A DNA stretch of 64,000 bases from Rhizobium sp. EC-SD404 (lineage in GTDB: Bacteria; Pseudomonadota; Alphaproteobacteria; Rhizobiales; Rhizobiaceae): positions 812,001-876,000 of the forward strand of contig NZ_LR701459.1 of the NCBI RefSeq assembly GCF_902498825.1. The letters are read 5' to 3'. Made by a program: the position numbers and the translations under genes. Each line of letters starts with the position of its first letter. The first letter of the stretch is position 1. This document shows, in pieces, positions 8,245 to 17,344 of the stretch. The notes below the pieces were generated by a model that was not told the DNA's origin, did not search any database, and saw nothing but the letters and a program-made list of their open reading frames with translations.

Positions 8245-10203
8245 TCAGAACGCTCCCCTCAGTCCAACGAAGGCCGTCCGGCCTTGCGCGTTGTAGCCGA
8301 AGATCTCCTGGTAATCCTCGTCGAACAGGTTCTCCACCCGGCCATAGGTCTCGAACGTCTCGTTGAACCGGTAGCTGCCGCCGACATTCACCGTCTGATA
8401 GGCGTCGAGCGTCACGCGGCTGGGCAGCGTCGGAACGAAAGCGACATCCTCCATCTCGCCGTTGAAGATCACTTCGCCGAAAAGCGACGCGCGCTTTTCC
8501 ATGAAGCGATAGGTGAGGCCGAGCGATCCCGAGTGGCGGGGTCTGCGCACTTCGGCAAGGCGCGGTCCGCCGCTCTGGCTCTGCTCGCTGGCGTCGAGGT
8601 AGGTGTAGCTGCCCTGTGCGGAAAGCCCGGATCCGAGGTCGAGAGTCGCGGCGATTTCGATCCCCTGGCGGCGGCTTTCCCCGAGCAGGTTGATCGGCGT
8701 GGATGCGTAGGTCGGTGCCGGCCCGAAGACCGTTGCGATCTCGTTGGTGAGGTCCTGATTGAAATAGGTGAGATCGACGATGAGCGCTCCACCGAGGAAG
8801 CCTTGCTCGATGCCGATATCGAACCCGATGCTTTCTTCCGGAACGAGATCGGGGTTTCCGACGAAGCTTTCCGGATCATAGCCGAATTGCTCGATGAAGG
8901 TGGGATTGGTGACGCCCGTCCCGATCGAGGAGTGCAGACGCGTGAGCGTGCCCGGAACGGCCCAGGCACCGCTGAGGCTGAACGTCGTGGAATCGGCGAA
9001 GCGGTCGTTCAGATCGTGACGGATCGCGCCATTCAGAAAGAACTGCCCGAGATACTCGCCGCGATATTCGGCAACGAACGAGTTCCCATCGCGGCTCTGG
9101 CGTTCGGTCAGGTGAGACGGCAGGTAGGTTTCCCGCTCGAACTCGTACCCGCCTGTGATCTTGTGCGTGGCGTCGAGCAGGTTCGGCGTGTCGAACGCAT
9201 AGGTCGCCTGATAGGAAACGGTGACGCGGTTGCCGTCGCTGGATGTTGCAAGCGCTCCATCGGTGAAGTTTTCACGGAACGTGTCGTTGCCGGAGATTCG
9301 CAGATTTTGCGTCCAGGCGCCATCGGCAGATTCATGCGTAAGCCCGAGCGAACCAACAAGCTCTTCTGTAGCCGTTTCCTCGTCGCCATCGACGACCAGG
9401 CCGACGAACGGGCCCGGCAGGAAGTCCGGCGGTCCGAGCGTCTCGAAATTCTGCGGATCGAGTTCGCTGCGGCGATTGACGTAGCGAAGCGTGCCGTCGA
9501 GCGTCAGCCCCGGCATCAGGTCATAGGCGAACCGGCCGTTGAGCGTGGCATTGCGGTCGCCGTCCTTCTCCGAGCCGAACGGCGAGACATTGTAGCCGTC
9601 GCTGCGTCGGAACGTGGCGCCGAGCGACAGATCGAAATCGTCGCGCCCGCCACTCAGCGTGACGCCGCCGAGCACGGTGCCGTCGGTTCCGGTCTCGCTC
9701 CGTACGTTCGTCCTGAAGCCGCCACGCTCGCCGCGCTTGGTGATGACGTTGATGACGCCCGAGAGCGCGTTGGACCCATAAAACGCGCTTTGCGGCCCAC
9801 GCAGGACCTCGATACGTTCGATGTCGGACGTCATGAGGCTGCCGAAATCAAACTCGCCGGCCGCCGTGTCGCTGACGTCCACGCCGTCGATCATGACGAT
9901 GACGTGGTTGGCTTCCGCGCCGCGTACGCGCACCTGCGTCTGCGCCCCGATCGATCCCATGCGGGAGACGGACAGTCCGGGAACCGTGCGCAGGATATCG
10001 GCAACCGACGTGACCTGGCTTCGCTCGATATCCTCGGCAGTGATCACGGTGAAGGCGCGGCCGGATTTTTCCTGGGCCACGGGTGTCAGCCCGTCGGTGA
10101 CCAGCAGACGGTCGAGAACGGTAGTGGTCTCGGCATCCTGAGCGTTGGCAACGCCGACAGCTGCCAGCAGGATCGCGCCTGCTGGAATGAATATTCTAAG
10201 CAA
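8245..10203 (-). CDS. btuB: TonB-dependent vitamin B12 receptor BtuB
   Basis: Outer-membrane TonB-dependent receptor, 652 residues. It has a signal peptide (cleavage near ANAQ, residue 21), a TonB-box-like region around residues 26-36 and a plug domain at about 45-155 with VRVRGAEANHVIVMIDGVDV and IERIEVLRGPQSAFYGSNAL. A beta-barrel follows, ending in a C-terminal Phe (FVGLRGAF). The start codon is TTG at 10203 with AAGGGG about 9 nt upstream; the nearest upstream ATG is in another frame and soon meets a stop. It sits first in the operon, under the cobalamin riboswitch. The barrel has the BtuB length rather than the larger FecA length. Confidence 0.87.
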   Translation of the reverse strand: MLRIFIPAGAILLAAVGVANAQDAETTTVLDRLLVTDGLTPVAQEKSGRAFTVITAEDIERSQVTSVADILRTVPGLSVSRMGSIGAQTQVRVRGAEANHVIVMIDGVDVSDTAAGEFDFGSLMTSDIERIEVLRGPQSAFYGSNALSGVINVITKRGERGGFRTNVRSETGTDGTVLGGVTLSGGRDDFDLSLGATFRRSDGYNVSPFGSEKDGDRNATLNGRFAYDLMPGLTLDGTLRYVNRRSELDPQNFETLGPPDFLPGPFVGLVVDGDEETATEELVGSLGLTHESADGAWTQNLRISGNDTFRENFTDGALATSSDGNRVTVSYQATYAFDTPNLLDATHKITGGYEFERETYLPSHLTERQSRDGNSFVAEYRGEYLGQFFLNGAIRHDLNDRFADSTTFSLSGAWAVPGTLTRLHSSIGTGVTNPTFIEQFGYDPESFVGNPDLVPEESIGFDIGIEQGFLGGALIVDLTYFNQDLTNEIATVFGPAPTYASTPINLLGESRRQGIEIAATLDLGSGLSAQGSYTYLDASEQSQSGGPRLAEVRRPRHSGSLGLTYRFMEKRASLFGEVIFNGEMEDVAFVPTLPSRVTLDAYQTVNVGGSYRFNETFETYGRVENLFDEDYQEIFGYNAQGRTAFVGLRGAF

Positions 10204-10404
10204 TGTGTCTGCCCCTTCGGGTCATGGAACGGCACGGAGGCACGCTCCCGGTTTCATCAGAAACCGCAGACGGACGGACGGCAGAGGCGATATGCACAAA
10301 GGCTCACCAAAGGTCGCACCCGGCGTGCGGCAACACTCTTTCAAATGTCACCGCCACGGACGACCGCGCATGGACCACACCCCGTGTCCACGCATGGGTG
10401 ACTG

Positions 10405-10590
10405 GAACAGGCAGGTCTCCTGACTTCCGCGTCAACGCTCCATCTTCCGCCTTCCCGAATGTGCGAACACACCCAGTGGCATCGTGGAAGGAAGCTCGGC
10501 GGCTACAGTTGCGGGGGCAGTTGCGGGATTGGCCAGATGGCCGAACCGCATTCCCTTTTCATCCACCCGAAGGTGAAACCCGTTCCGAGC
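10405..10590 (-). promoter_or_regulatory. Cobalamin (AdoCbl) riboswitch upstream of btuB
   Basis: Read on the minus strand, the conserved blocks come in the right order: an AAAAGGGAAT-type block near 10555, CCCCCGCAACTG at about 10507-10518, GCCACTG and GGGAAGGC between 10443 and 10485, and the B12 box AGTCAGGAGACCTGCC at 10410-10426. This is the class I cobalamin riboswitch pattern. The 200-nt leader between B12 box and btuB contains a further stem (10368-10375 with 10386-10393, one GU pair) but no T-run, so control is more likely translational than by termination. The rest of the 465-bp gap holds no gene. Confidence 0.93.
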
Positions 10591-10668
10591 ACACGTTTAG
10601 GGGTGGGCGTTCCTTGGGTCAATCCGCCGGCTCGCCCATGCTGGGAAATCTTCGCTCCAAGAGATTCT

Positions 10669-12222
10669 TTAGAGCGTCTCGATCGTTTTCAGAGCGCCAT
10701 CCAGGGCCTTGCCTTCCTCGTCGAGAAGGGCGGCTTCGCGCAGACGCCGCAGCCAGTCGGCCGCATCCTCCCGGTGGCGGATCATCGGCAGACCGTCCAT
10801 GACGCGTCGGTACTTCGACAGGCCGCGCTCGTGCGTGTCGGAATATCCCTTGATCAGGCGCCGGCATTTCAGCACCTCGACGGCCAGATCGTAATTGATG
10901 TCGCGGACCGACAGCGCCGTTTCCAGCCATTGCGTCATGTGCTTCATCTCCACCTCGTGGCGGAGCAGGCGTCGTCGCGCGGGCTTCAAGGTCGCAATCC
11001 CGTAGAGCATGCCGAAGCCGACGATGCCGTCGGTGCGGATGCGGCGGCCGCGGTTGAACACCTTGTCGAGGGCGCCGAACACCCTTGGGCTGTTCTCGAT
11101 CCAGCGTCCGAGCCGGACAGGCAACGTGCCGCAGATTTCCTGCATGCGCGGATGAAAATACTCCGTCACATGGGCGATGGCGTCGCCGCCGATCCCCTGT
11201 TCGCGCCGCAGCCGCGCTTCGCGGCTCGCACGGGTCTTGAGGTCGGCCACGCGAATGATGTCGTCATAGACCATCGCGTTGGCGATGTATTTGGCGGCCT
11301 CGATCGACAGCCGCCATTCATGCGCAGCATCGTCGGTAGCGATGACCTTCTTGAGATGGTCGAGATAGTCTCGGCCGTAGGCGAGATCCTGGTAGTCCAC
11401 GACCTTGCGTAGACCACGACCGGCCATGTCCTGCACGGGAGCAGGGAGGTCGCCGATCATGTTGCGCAGCGTGCGCCATTCGGAAACCAGCGCTTCGGGA
11501 CCTTCCGGATCGCGCGCTTCGGCTTTCACCGCTTCGGGAACGGCGACCGACGGTGTCTTTCCGCCTGCAAGCGCAAGGTCGCACGCGGCATTGAACGCCC
11601 GCAGGCTCGCCTCGACGCCGCGGCCGGAACGCCGGATGGTCGCCTCGTAGGCGTCGCGCTCGAAGGGCAGGGCGCCGCTGCCGGCAAGGGCTCCGAACAG
11701 GCTGGACGAAATCACGCTGCCAGCATCGACCGCGACCTGCTCCATGTCGAAGCAGACGAGGCGATGTGCGGCGGCGGCAACGGCTTCCGTCACGCCAGGT
11801 GAGTCCGCGCGGCCATCGCCTGGCACGATCTTCTCGGAAACTGCGAGGACCCGGTGGGCCGAGGCGATCAGCGTCGTGCGATCCGGCGTCACGAAGCCGC
11901 GCATGACGGCGCGCCCGGCTTCCATGAGTTCCGCGGCGATGAGGATATCGACGTCGCCGGGAGCAGGGCTCAGCGAGAAGATCGGGTCACGTCCGGTGTC
12001 GGGCGCCATTTCGACGTAATAGATCGTCGCCCCGGTGCGCTGGGCGACGCCTGCGACCGATGTCGACTGCGCGCGATAGCCGGCACTTTCGGCCAGATCG
12101 ATCACCCAATCGGTGAGCACGCCGCCGCCCTGGCCGCCGACGGCCAAGATTGCGATCTTGATGATCGATGTCGTGGCGTCCACGCCATCGGTCGGGAGGT
12201 CGGGGAGGCGGTGAATGGTCAT
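10669..12222 (-). CDS. iorB: Indolepyruvate:acceptor oxidoreductase, beta/gamma-type subunit (IorB)
   Basis: Protein of 517 residues. The N-terminal 190 residues form the pyruvate:ferredoxin oxidoreductase gamma-type domain (IKIAILAVGGQGGGVLTDWV at residues 20-40). The C-terminal region is the DUF6537-type extension seen in long bacterial IorB proteins. With IorA it oxidatively decarboxylates aryl-pyruvates such as indolepyruvate to acyl-CoA in aromatic amino acid breakdown. It starts 1 nt after the iorA stop, so the two are translationally coupled. No ferredoxin gene is adjacent; the electron acceptor is unknown. Confidence 0.88.
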   Translation of the reverse strand: MTIHRLPDLPTDGVDATTSIIKIAILAVGGQGGGVLTDWVIDLAESAGYRAQSTSVAGVAQRTGATIYYVEMAPDTGRDPIFSLSPAPGDVDILIAAELMEAGRAVMRGFVTPDRTTLIASAHRVLAVSEKIVPGDGRADSPGVTEAVAAAAHRLVCFDMEQVAVDAGSVISSSLFGALAGSGALPFERDAYEATIRRSGRGVEASLRAFNAACDLALAGGKTPSVAVPEAVKAEARDPEGPEALVSEWRTLRNMIGDLPAPVQDMAGRGLRKVVDYQDLAYGRDYLDHLKKVIATDDAAHEWRLSIEAAKYIANAMVYDDIIRVADLKTRASREARLRREQGIGGDAIAHVTEYFHPRMQEICGTLPVRLGRWIENSPRVFGALDKVFNRGRRIRTDGIVGFGMLYGIATLKPARRRLLRHEVEMKHMTQWLETALSVRDINYDLAVEVLKCRRLIKGYSDTHERGLSKYRRVMDGLPMIRHREDAADWLRRLREAALLDEEGKALDGALKTIETL

Positions 12223-12223
12223 C

Positions 12224-14377
12224 TCAATTCTCCGCGAAGATCAGGCGGCTGCGTTCGCGGCGGTTCTTGAGCCAGCCGATCACCCGGCGTCGCAGCCGGT
12301 CGGCGAACCGGTCGACACTTGTCGGGTTTTGGATGAGGTCGGCGCGGTAGAAGGACGGGCAGAGCACGGCGGCATCGGCCACCTCGCCGCAATTGCCGCA
12401 ACCGACGCAGCTCTGGTCGATGCTGGCAACCGGATCGTCGCGCAGCGGATCGTCGAGTTGCTTGACCGAAAGCGACGGGCAGCCCGAAAGCCGCATGCAG
12501 GCGTGGTCGCCCGTGCAGACATCCTCGTCCACGCCGAACCGCGGGCGCACCACCCGTTCGCCGGCCTTGAGCGCGGCCTGCTTGAGCGGCTTTTCGCGGC
12601 GCTGGCGGTTCAGCATGCATTCCGAAGAAGCGATGATGACCTTCGGGCCCGTTTCCGGCGTCGTCAGTGCTTCCTTGAGCGTGGCCTGCAGCTTGCCGAC
12701 ATCATAGGTGCGATCGATCTGGCGCACCCATTCCACGCCCATGCCCTTCACGGCCTTGGCGATCGGGTGCTTGGTCGATTTGGAGCGATTGTCGGCGCGC
12801 GACGACAGCACGTCCTGCCCGCCGGTCGCGGCGGAATAGTAATTGTCCACGATGACGATCACGCCATCGTTGCGGTTGAAGACCGCGTTGCCGATCGAGG
12901 AGGTGAGGCCATTGTGCCAGAAGCCGCCGTCGCCGACGAACGAGATCGAACGCCGTTCCGCTTGTCTGTCGTTGAAGGCGGAAGCCGAAGCCGGGCCGAG
13001 GCCGTAGCCCATCGTCGTTGCGCCGAGCTCGAAAGGCGCGTTGATCGAAAACAGATGGCAGCCGATGTCCGAGGCAATGTGGTGCTTGCCGAGTTCCTGC
13101 TCGACGAGCTTGGTGGCGGCGAAGATCGGCCGTTCCGGGCACCCGGTGCAGAAGCCCGGCGGCCGCATCGGCACCTTCGTCTGCAGTTGCTGAATGCTGT
13201 CGCTCGGCAGCGGCGTGTTCGGAGCCCGGCCCTTTGAAGGCAGGATGCCGCCGCCATGCTCGTCGAGGAACGTGCGGATGCCGTCGAGCATGACCTGGCC
13301 GGTATATTCGCCAGCCATCGGGAAGGGGCCCTTGCCGATCAGCTTCGTCGTTCCACCCGCCTTGTAGAGCATCGAACCGAAGGCCTGCTCGATATAGTCG
13401 GGCTGGCCTTCCTCGACGACGAGCACTGCGTCCTTCCCGGCGCAGAAATCGAGGAATTCGTCGTTCAGCAGCGGATAGACGCAGTTCAGAACATAAAGCG
13501 GAACCTTCGTCTCGCCGTAGATATCGGCAAGGCCGATGCGCTGCAGTGCGCGCAGGACCGCATTGTACATGCCGCCCTGCAGGACGATACCAACCTTGGC
13601 TTCGTCGGGGCCGAAGAATTCGTTGACGTTGTGTCTGCGGATGTAATCCATCGCCTGGGGCAGGCGCTTGTTGATCTTTTCCTGCTCGTGCAGGAACGAG
13701 GCCGGCGGCAGCACGATGCGGTTGGTGTCGCGGCGGGGATTCTCCAGCGCATCGCGCACACTCATGCCCGGCCGCTTGTTGTCGGACGCGGTGAAGCGGC
13801 CATGGACGTGGCAGCCGCGAATGCGAACCTGCATCATGACCGGCGTGTTCGACGCTTCGGACAGCTCGAAGCCGTGGCGGACCGTCTCGACGATCGATGG
13901 CAGGTTAGGACGCGGGTCGAGCAGCCAGATCTGGCTCTTCATCGCAAAGGCGTGGCTGCGCTCCTGCATGATGGAGGAGCCTTCGCCGTAATCCTCGCCG
14001 ACGATGACGAGCGCGCCGCCGGTGACGCCGCCGGATGCGAGGTTTGCCAGCGCATCCGACGCGACGTTGGTGCCAACCGTCGATTTGAAAGTGACTGCGC
14101 CGCGGATCGGGTAGTGCACCGAGGCCGCGAGCATCGCAGCTGCCGTGGCTTCGGAAGCGCTCGCTTCGTAATGCACGCCGAGTTCGCCGAGAATGTCCTG
14201 CGCGTCCGCCAGCACGTCCATCAGATGGCTGATCGGCGCACCCTGGTAGCCGCCGACATAGCCGACGCCGTTTTCAAGAAGTGCCTTGGTGATGGCCAGG
14301 ATGCCTTCGCCATGGAACGTCTCGCCCGCACCCATGCGCAGCTTCTGCACTTCCTTGGCAAATGAACGTTCGGCCAT
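12224..14377 (-). CDS. iorA: Indolepyruvate:acceptor oxidoreductase, alpha subunit (IorA)
   Basis: Thiamine diphosphate-dependent subunit of 717 residues. The N-terminal POR domain begins near residue 20 (GEGILAITKALLENGV, GYQGAPISHLMDVL). A FCTGCPERP motif near residue 405 is followed by the TPP-binding region (SFVGDGGFWHNGL). The C-terminus has a ferredoxin-like iron-sulphur domain with Cys621, 627, 633, 657, 660, 663 and 673. This is the full IorA architecture. It is first in the iorAB pair and is preceded by a palindrome (14418-14435) and a MarR gene. A second, fused enzyme of the same family is at 60050-63520. Confidence 0.91.
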   Translation of the reverse strand: MAERSFAKEVQKLRMGAGETFHGEGILAITKALLENGVGYVGGYQGAPISHLMDVLADAQDILGELGVHYEASASEATAAAMLAASVHYPIRGAVTFKSTVGTNVASDALANLASGGVTGGALVIVGEDYGEGSSIMQERSHAFAMKSQIWLLDPRPNLPSIVETVRHGFELSEASNTPVMMQVRIRGCHVHGRFTASDNKRPGMSVRDALENPRRDTNRIVLPPASFLHEQEKINKRLPQAMDYIRRHNVNEFFGPDEAKVGIVLQGGMYNAVLRALQRIGLADIYGETKVPLYVLNCVYPLLNDEFLDFCAGKDAVLVVEEGQPDYIEQAFGSMLYKAGGTTKLIGKGPFPMAGEYTGQVMLDGIRTFLDEHGGGILPSKGRAPNTPLPSDSIQQLQTKVPMRPPGFCTGCPERPIFAATKLVEQELGKHHIASDIGCHLFSINAPFELGATTMGYGLGPASASAFNDRQAERRSISFVGDGGFWHNGLTSSIGNAVFNRNDGVIVIVDNYYSAATGGQDVLSSRADNRSKSTKHPIAKAVKGMGVEWVRQIDRTYDVGKLQATLKEALTTPETGPKVIIASSECMLNRQRREKPLKQAALKAGERVVRPRFGVDEDVCTGDHACMRLSGCPSLSVKQLDDPLRDDPVASIDQSCVGCGNCGEVADAAVLCPSFYRADLIQNPTSVDRFADRLRRRVIGWLKNRRERSRLIFAEN

Positions 14378-14417
14378 TGAGGGTCAGTCCTTTCAGCATG
14401 GAAAGCTGGAACAATAA

Positions 14418-14435
14418 AATATGCAAATGCATATT
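14418..14435. promoter_or_regulatory. Perfect palindrome, probable MarR operator before iorA
   Basis: AATATGCA-AA-TGCATATT is a perfect 8-2-8 inverted repeat in the 95-bp gap between the MarR gene and iorA, 41 nt upstream of the iorA start. Size and AT-richness suit a MarR dimer site. Binding by the adjacent regulator is inferred from position only. Confidence 0.6.
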
Positions 14436-14472
14436 CATGCCCGCAGCCGATGCAGTCAAGGGCAGCCTCCGC

Positions 14473-14988
14473 TCAAAAGTCGTGGCGGCGAATGTTCCTC
14501 AGGATTTTGTGCAGCGTGGCGATGAACGCTTCGCGCTCCGCCGGATCGATGCCGACGAACATCGCTTCATAGGCAGACAGCATTGTCGGCCACGCGCCGG
14601 AGAAGCGCTGGCGCCCCTCTTCGGTGATGAAGATGTTGCGCACGCGATTGTCGTCCGCCGCGGCTTCCCGGCGGATGAGCCCCTCGGATTCCATCTGGTC
14701 GAGCGCACGGCTGAGCGTCGATTGCTCCACCACCGCGTAGACCGCAAGTTCGTTGATGCGCAGGCCGTCATTGATCGAGAGAACGGCGAGCGCCCGCATC
14801 TTCGGCGTGGTGATGTTCGCCGCCGTCAGATCTTCCCGGAGCGCCTGGTTGTAGCGCCCCATGATGCGGTTCATCAGATAGGGCGCGAACCGCTGCAGGC
14901 CGATTTCGCCGAGCGTCCTGCCGGAGTCCATGTGTTCGACGGCATCATCGCGATCTTCCGCACGCTCAGGTGCTTCCGTCTGCTGCAT
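14473..14988 (-). CDS. MarR-family transcriptional regulator
   Basis: Winged-helix regulator of 171 residues. The DNA-binding core is at about residues 70-130 (INELAVYAVVEQSTLSRALDQM, then a wing with RREAAADDNRVRNIFITEEG). The start at 14988 (MQQTEA) is preferred over a longer basic N-terminus. It lies between ehuA and iorA on the same strand. A perfect palindrome sits just downstream in front of iorA, so it probably controls iorAB; control of ehu cannot be excluded. The ligand may be an aromatic acid, by analogy with other MarR proteins next to aryl-pyruvate catabolism. Confidence 0.85.
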   Translation of the reverse strand: MQQTEAPERAEDRDDAVEHMDSGRTLGEIGLQRFAPYLMNRIMGRYNQALREDLTAANITTPKMRALAVLSINDGLRINELAVYAVVEQSTLSRALDQMESEGLIRREAAADDNRVRNIFITEEGRQRFSGAWPTMLSAYEAMFVGIDPAEREAFIATLHKILRNIRRHDF

Positions 14989-15099
14989 GGCGCTTCCCGA
15001 CCCTTGGCGACGCCGTCCATAGGGCCGGCGCATCGTTTTCGTTGCCGGGGCTTTCTAGTCAAGTTTCGGGCGGCCCGCTACTGCGACCATAGTTCTCGC

Positions 15100-15879
15100 T
15101 CATGCATCCGGATCGAGGACGGCCTTCAGGAACTCGCGCGTGCGTTCGCGCTTGGGGTTGGTGAAGAGCTCTTCCGGCGGTCCCTGCTCCTCGATCCGCC
15201 CCTTGTCGAAGAAGCAGACCCGGTCGGACACCTGCCGGGCAAACTGCATTTCGTGCGTCACGAGCAGCATCGTCAGCTCGTGCTCGTTGGCCAGTTGCCG
15301 GATGACCTTGAGCACCTCGCCGACGAGCTCAGGATCGAGCGCGGATGTCGGCTCGTCGAACAGCATGATCTTTGGCCGCATCGCGAGCGCCCGTGCGATG
15401 CCGACGCGCTGCTGCTGACCGCCCGACAATTGATGTGGATATTTCGTCGCCTGATCGGTCAGGCCCACCATCTCGAGCAGTTCCTCGGCGCGGTCCTTCG
15501 CCTCCTTCTTGGAGAGCCCAAGGACCTGTGTCGGGGCTTCCGTCAGGTTGCGCAGCACCGTCATGTGCGGGAAGAGATTGAACTGCTGGAACACCATTCC
15601 GAGCTTCTCGCGCATCTTGCGCAGATGCCTTTCCGAAGCGGCGACCAGCTTGCCATCCTTCTGCTCGTGCCACAGCGGCTCGCCCTCCACGGTGACGACG
15701 CCGTCCTGGATCTGCTCCAGCGTCATCAGGATGCGCAGCACGGTGGACTTTCCCGATCCGGACGGTCCGATGATCGTGACCAACTCGCCCGGATTGACTT
15801 CGAAATCGAGATGATCGAGCACGGTGTGAGAACCGAACCGTTTGACGACCTTGTCGAATTTGATGATCGGTTCGGTCAT
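15100..15879 (-). CDS. ehuA: Ectoine/hydroxyectoine ABC transporter ATP-binding protein EhuA
   Basis: Polar amino acid-type ABC ATPase, 259 residues. Walker A is GPSGSGKST near residue 39, the signature [15 protein letters not shown] near 150 and Walker [13 protein letters not shown] near 170. An insertion after residue 65 ([19 protein letters not shown]) is characteristic of this subgroup. It overlaps ehuD by 4 nt. With EhuB, EhuC and EhuD it forms an importer for the compatible solutes ectoine and hydroxyectoine, used for osmoprotection or as nutrients. No ectoine degradation genes (eut/doe) are in the window. Confidence 0.85.
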   Translation of the reverse strand: MTEPIIKFDKVVKRFGSHTVLDHLDFEVNPGELVTIIGPSGSGKSTVLRILMTLEQIQDGVVTVEGEPLWHEQKDGKLVAASERHLRKMREKLGMVFQQFNLFPHMTVLRNLTEAPTQVLGLSKKEAKDRAEELLEMVGLTDQATKYPHQLSGGQQQRVGIARALAMRPKIMLFDEPTSALDPELVGEVLKVIRQLANEHELTMLLVTHEMQFARQVSDRVCFFDKGRIEEQGPPEELFTNPKRERTREFLKAVLDPDA

Positions 15880-16571
15880 TTGAGCGCGATCCCTTTCTTG
15901 GGCAGGGTTTTATCGAGATAGCGAACGCCGCCTGAAGCGATCAGCGTCATGATCAGGTAGATCAGGCCGACGAGCGACAGGGGCACGATGTAGTTGAAGG
16001 TGCGGTCGCCGATGATCTTGGCGACGTTCAGAAGTTCCATCACGGTGACGACCGACAGGATCGGCACATCCTTCATGATCGAAACGAGATAGTTTCCGAG
16101 TGCCGGGATGACCCGTGGGATCGCCTGCGGAAGAACGACATGGGTGAAGGTGCGCGTGGAGGAAAGATTGAGCGCGCGCGCCGCTTCCCGCTGGCCCCGC
16201 GCCACCGCTTCGATGCCGCCGCGATAGACCTCCGCCATATAAGCCGAGTACTGGATGCCGAGCGCCAGAGCGCCCGTCATGAATGCGGGCAGGAGCAGGC
16301 CGTATTCTGGCAACACGTAATAGAGGAAGAAGAGCTGGATCAGCAGCGGCGTGTCGCGCACGAATTCCGCCACCGCATGGGCCGGCCATGAAATCAGCCG
16401 CGAGGGCGCGGCCTTCAGCACGGCAAGCACGAGACCCAGCACCAGCGCGATGCCGAAGCCGAGCACGGCGGCCTGGATCGTGACGAGAACGCCGGTCAGC
16501 AGGATCGGCAGGATCGACCAGGCGAAGACCAACGGACCAGCGCTCGTATCCCATTCATATCCGAACAGCAT
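15876..16571 (-). CDS. ehuD: Ectoine/hydroxyectoine ABC transporter permease EhuD
   Basis: HisM/GlnP-type permease, 231 residues, about five membrane segments. The EAA-type loop that contacts the ATPase is [20 protein letters not shown] near residue 130. [20 protein letters not shown] forms the first typical helix. It overlaps ehuA by 4 nt and lies 3 nt from ehuC. The two permeases are of similar length and form a heterodimer in this family. The ehu assignment comes mainly from the binding protein and gene order B-C-D-A. Confidence 0.84.
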   Translation of the reverse strand: MLFGYEWDTSAGPLVFAWSILPILLTGVLVTIQAAVLGFGIALVLGLVLAVLKAAPSRLISWPAHAVAEFVRDTPLLIQLFFLYYVLPEYGLLLPAFMTGALALGIQYSAYMAEVYRGGIEAVARGQREAARALNLSSTRTFTHVVLPQAIPRVIPALGNYLVSIMKDVPILSVVTVMELLNVAKIIGDRTFNYIVPLSLVGLIYLIMTLIASGGVRYLDKTLPKKGIALK

Positions 16572-16574
16572 CGC

Positions 16575-17246
16575 TCACACCCTCGCTGTCTTCCAGCGCC
16601 CGACAGAGCGCTCGAGGAGTTTCATGATGGCGGTCAGAACCAGCGCCATGCCGAAATACATGAACAGCACGATGGTGAAGATCGTCGTGCTGTCCTGGGT
16701 GAAATTGCGCAGCTGCTCGGCCCGGAAGGCGAGATCCTGCAGGGTGATCAGCGAAACGAGAGCCGTGTCCTTGAGGTTCTGGACAGCGAGATTGCCGAAT
16801 GTCGGCATCATCTCGGGAATGGCCTGAGGCAGTGCCACACGCCAGAGCGCCTGCCGCGGCGTGAAGTTCAACGCCTTGGCCGCCTCATACTGGTCATGCG
16901 CGACGGATTGGATCGCACCGCGCACGACTTCCGCGCCATAGGCGCCGATATTGAGCGACAGTGCCAGAACGCCGGCGACCACGGGCGACATGCGCAGATC
17001 GACGCCGATTGCCTGTCCAGCGACCGGCAGCGCGAAAAACAGCCAGAAAAGCTGGACGAGGAGCGAGGTGCCTCGGAAGATTTCGATGTAGACGACGGAA
17101 ATCCAGCGGGCAAAGCTATTGGTTGAGGCTTTGCCGATGCCGGCGGCGAAAGACAGGATCGCGCCGAAAATCGTTGACCAGACGGTGAGCTGGATCGTGA
17201 CCCAGGCGCCGCGCATCAAGGGCGCGAAATATTCAGTCCATTCCAT
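16575..17246 (-). CDS. ehuC: Ectoine/hydroxyectoine ABC transporter permease EhuC
   Basis: HisQ-type permease, 223 residues. It has the expected first helix (GAWVTIQLTVWSTIFGAIL), the IEIFRGTSLLVQLFWLFFAL segment and the EAA loop AAKALNFTPRQALWRVALPQ near residue 130. It starts 98 nt after ehuB. That gap holds a strong hairpin which could protect the ehuB part of the message and lower permease expression. Confidence 0.84.
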   Translation of the reverse strand: MEWTEYFAPLMRGAWVTIQLTVWSTIFGAILSFAAGIGKASTNSFARWISVVYIEIFRGTSLLVQLFWLFFALPVAGQAIGVDLRMSPVVAGVLALSLNIGAYGAEVVRGAIQSVAHDQYEAAKALNFTPRQALWRVALPQAIPEMMPTFGNLAVQNLKDTALVSLITLQDLAFRAEQLRNFTQDSTTIFTIVLFMYFGMALVLTAIMKLLERSVGRWKTARV

Positions 17247-17294
17247 ACCTGTCCTTTCGGTTGCCCGTCGAGAAGTGTGGTGCGGATAGCGGTT

Positions 17295-17323
17295 GCCCCG
17301 CCCGGTGCATCACCGGACGGGGC
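17295..17323 (-). other. Intercistronic hairpin between ehuB and ehuC
   Basis: GCCCCG-C-CCGGTG, loop CAT, CACCGG-A-CGGGGC: a 12-pair stem with one internal mismatch and a 3-nt loop. No T-run follows. Strong hairpins just after a binding-protein gene commonly stabilise the upstream message or cause partial termination, giving excess binding protein. Which applies here is not visible. Confidence 0.65.
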
Positions 17324-17344
17324 ATGACATTGGTTCAGATAGGA

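Noticed and set aside
8284..10401. 705-codon open frame antisense to btuB
   Set aside because: It covers the reverse strand of a TonB receptor with signal peptide, plug and barrel motifs, and runs into the riboswitch. No domain or ribosome binding site supports it.
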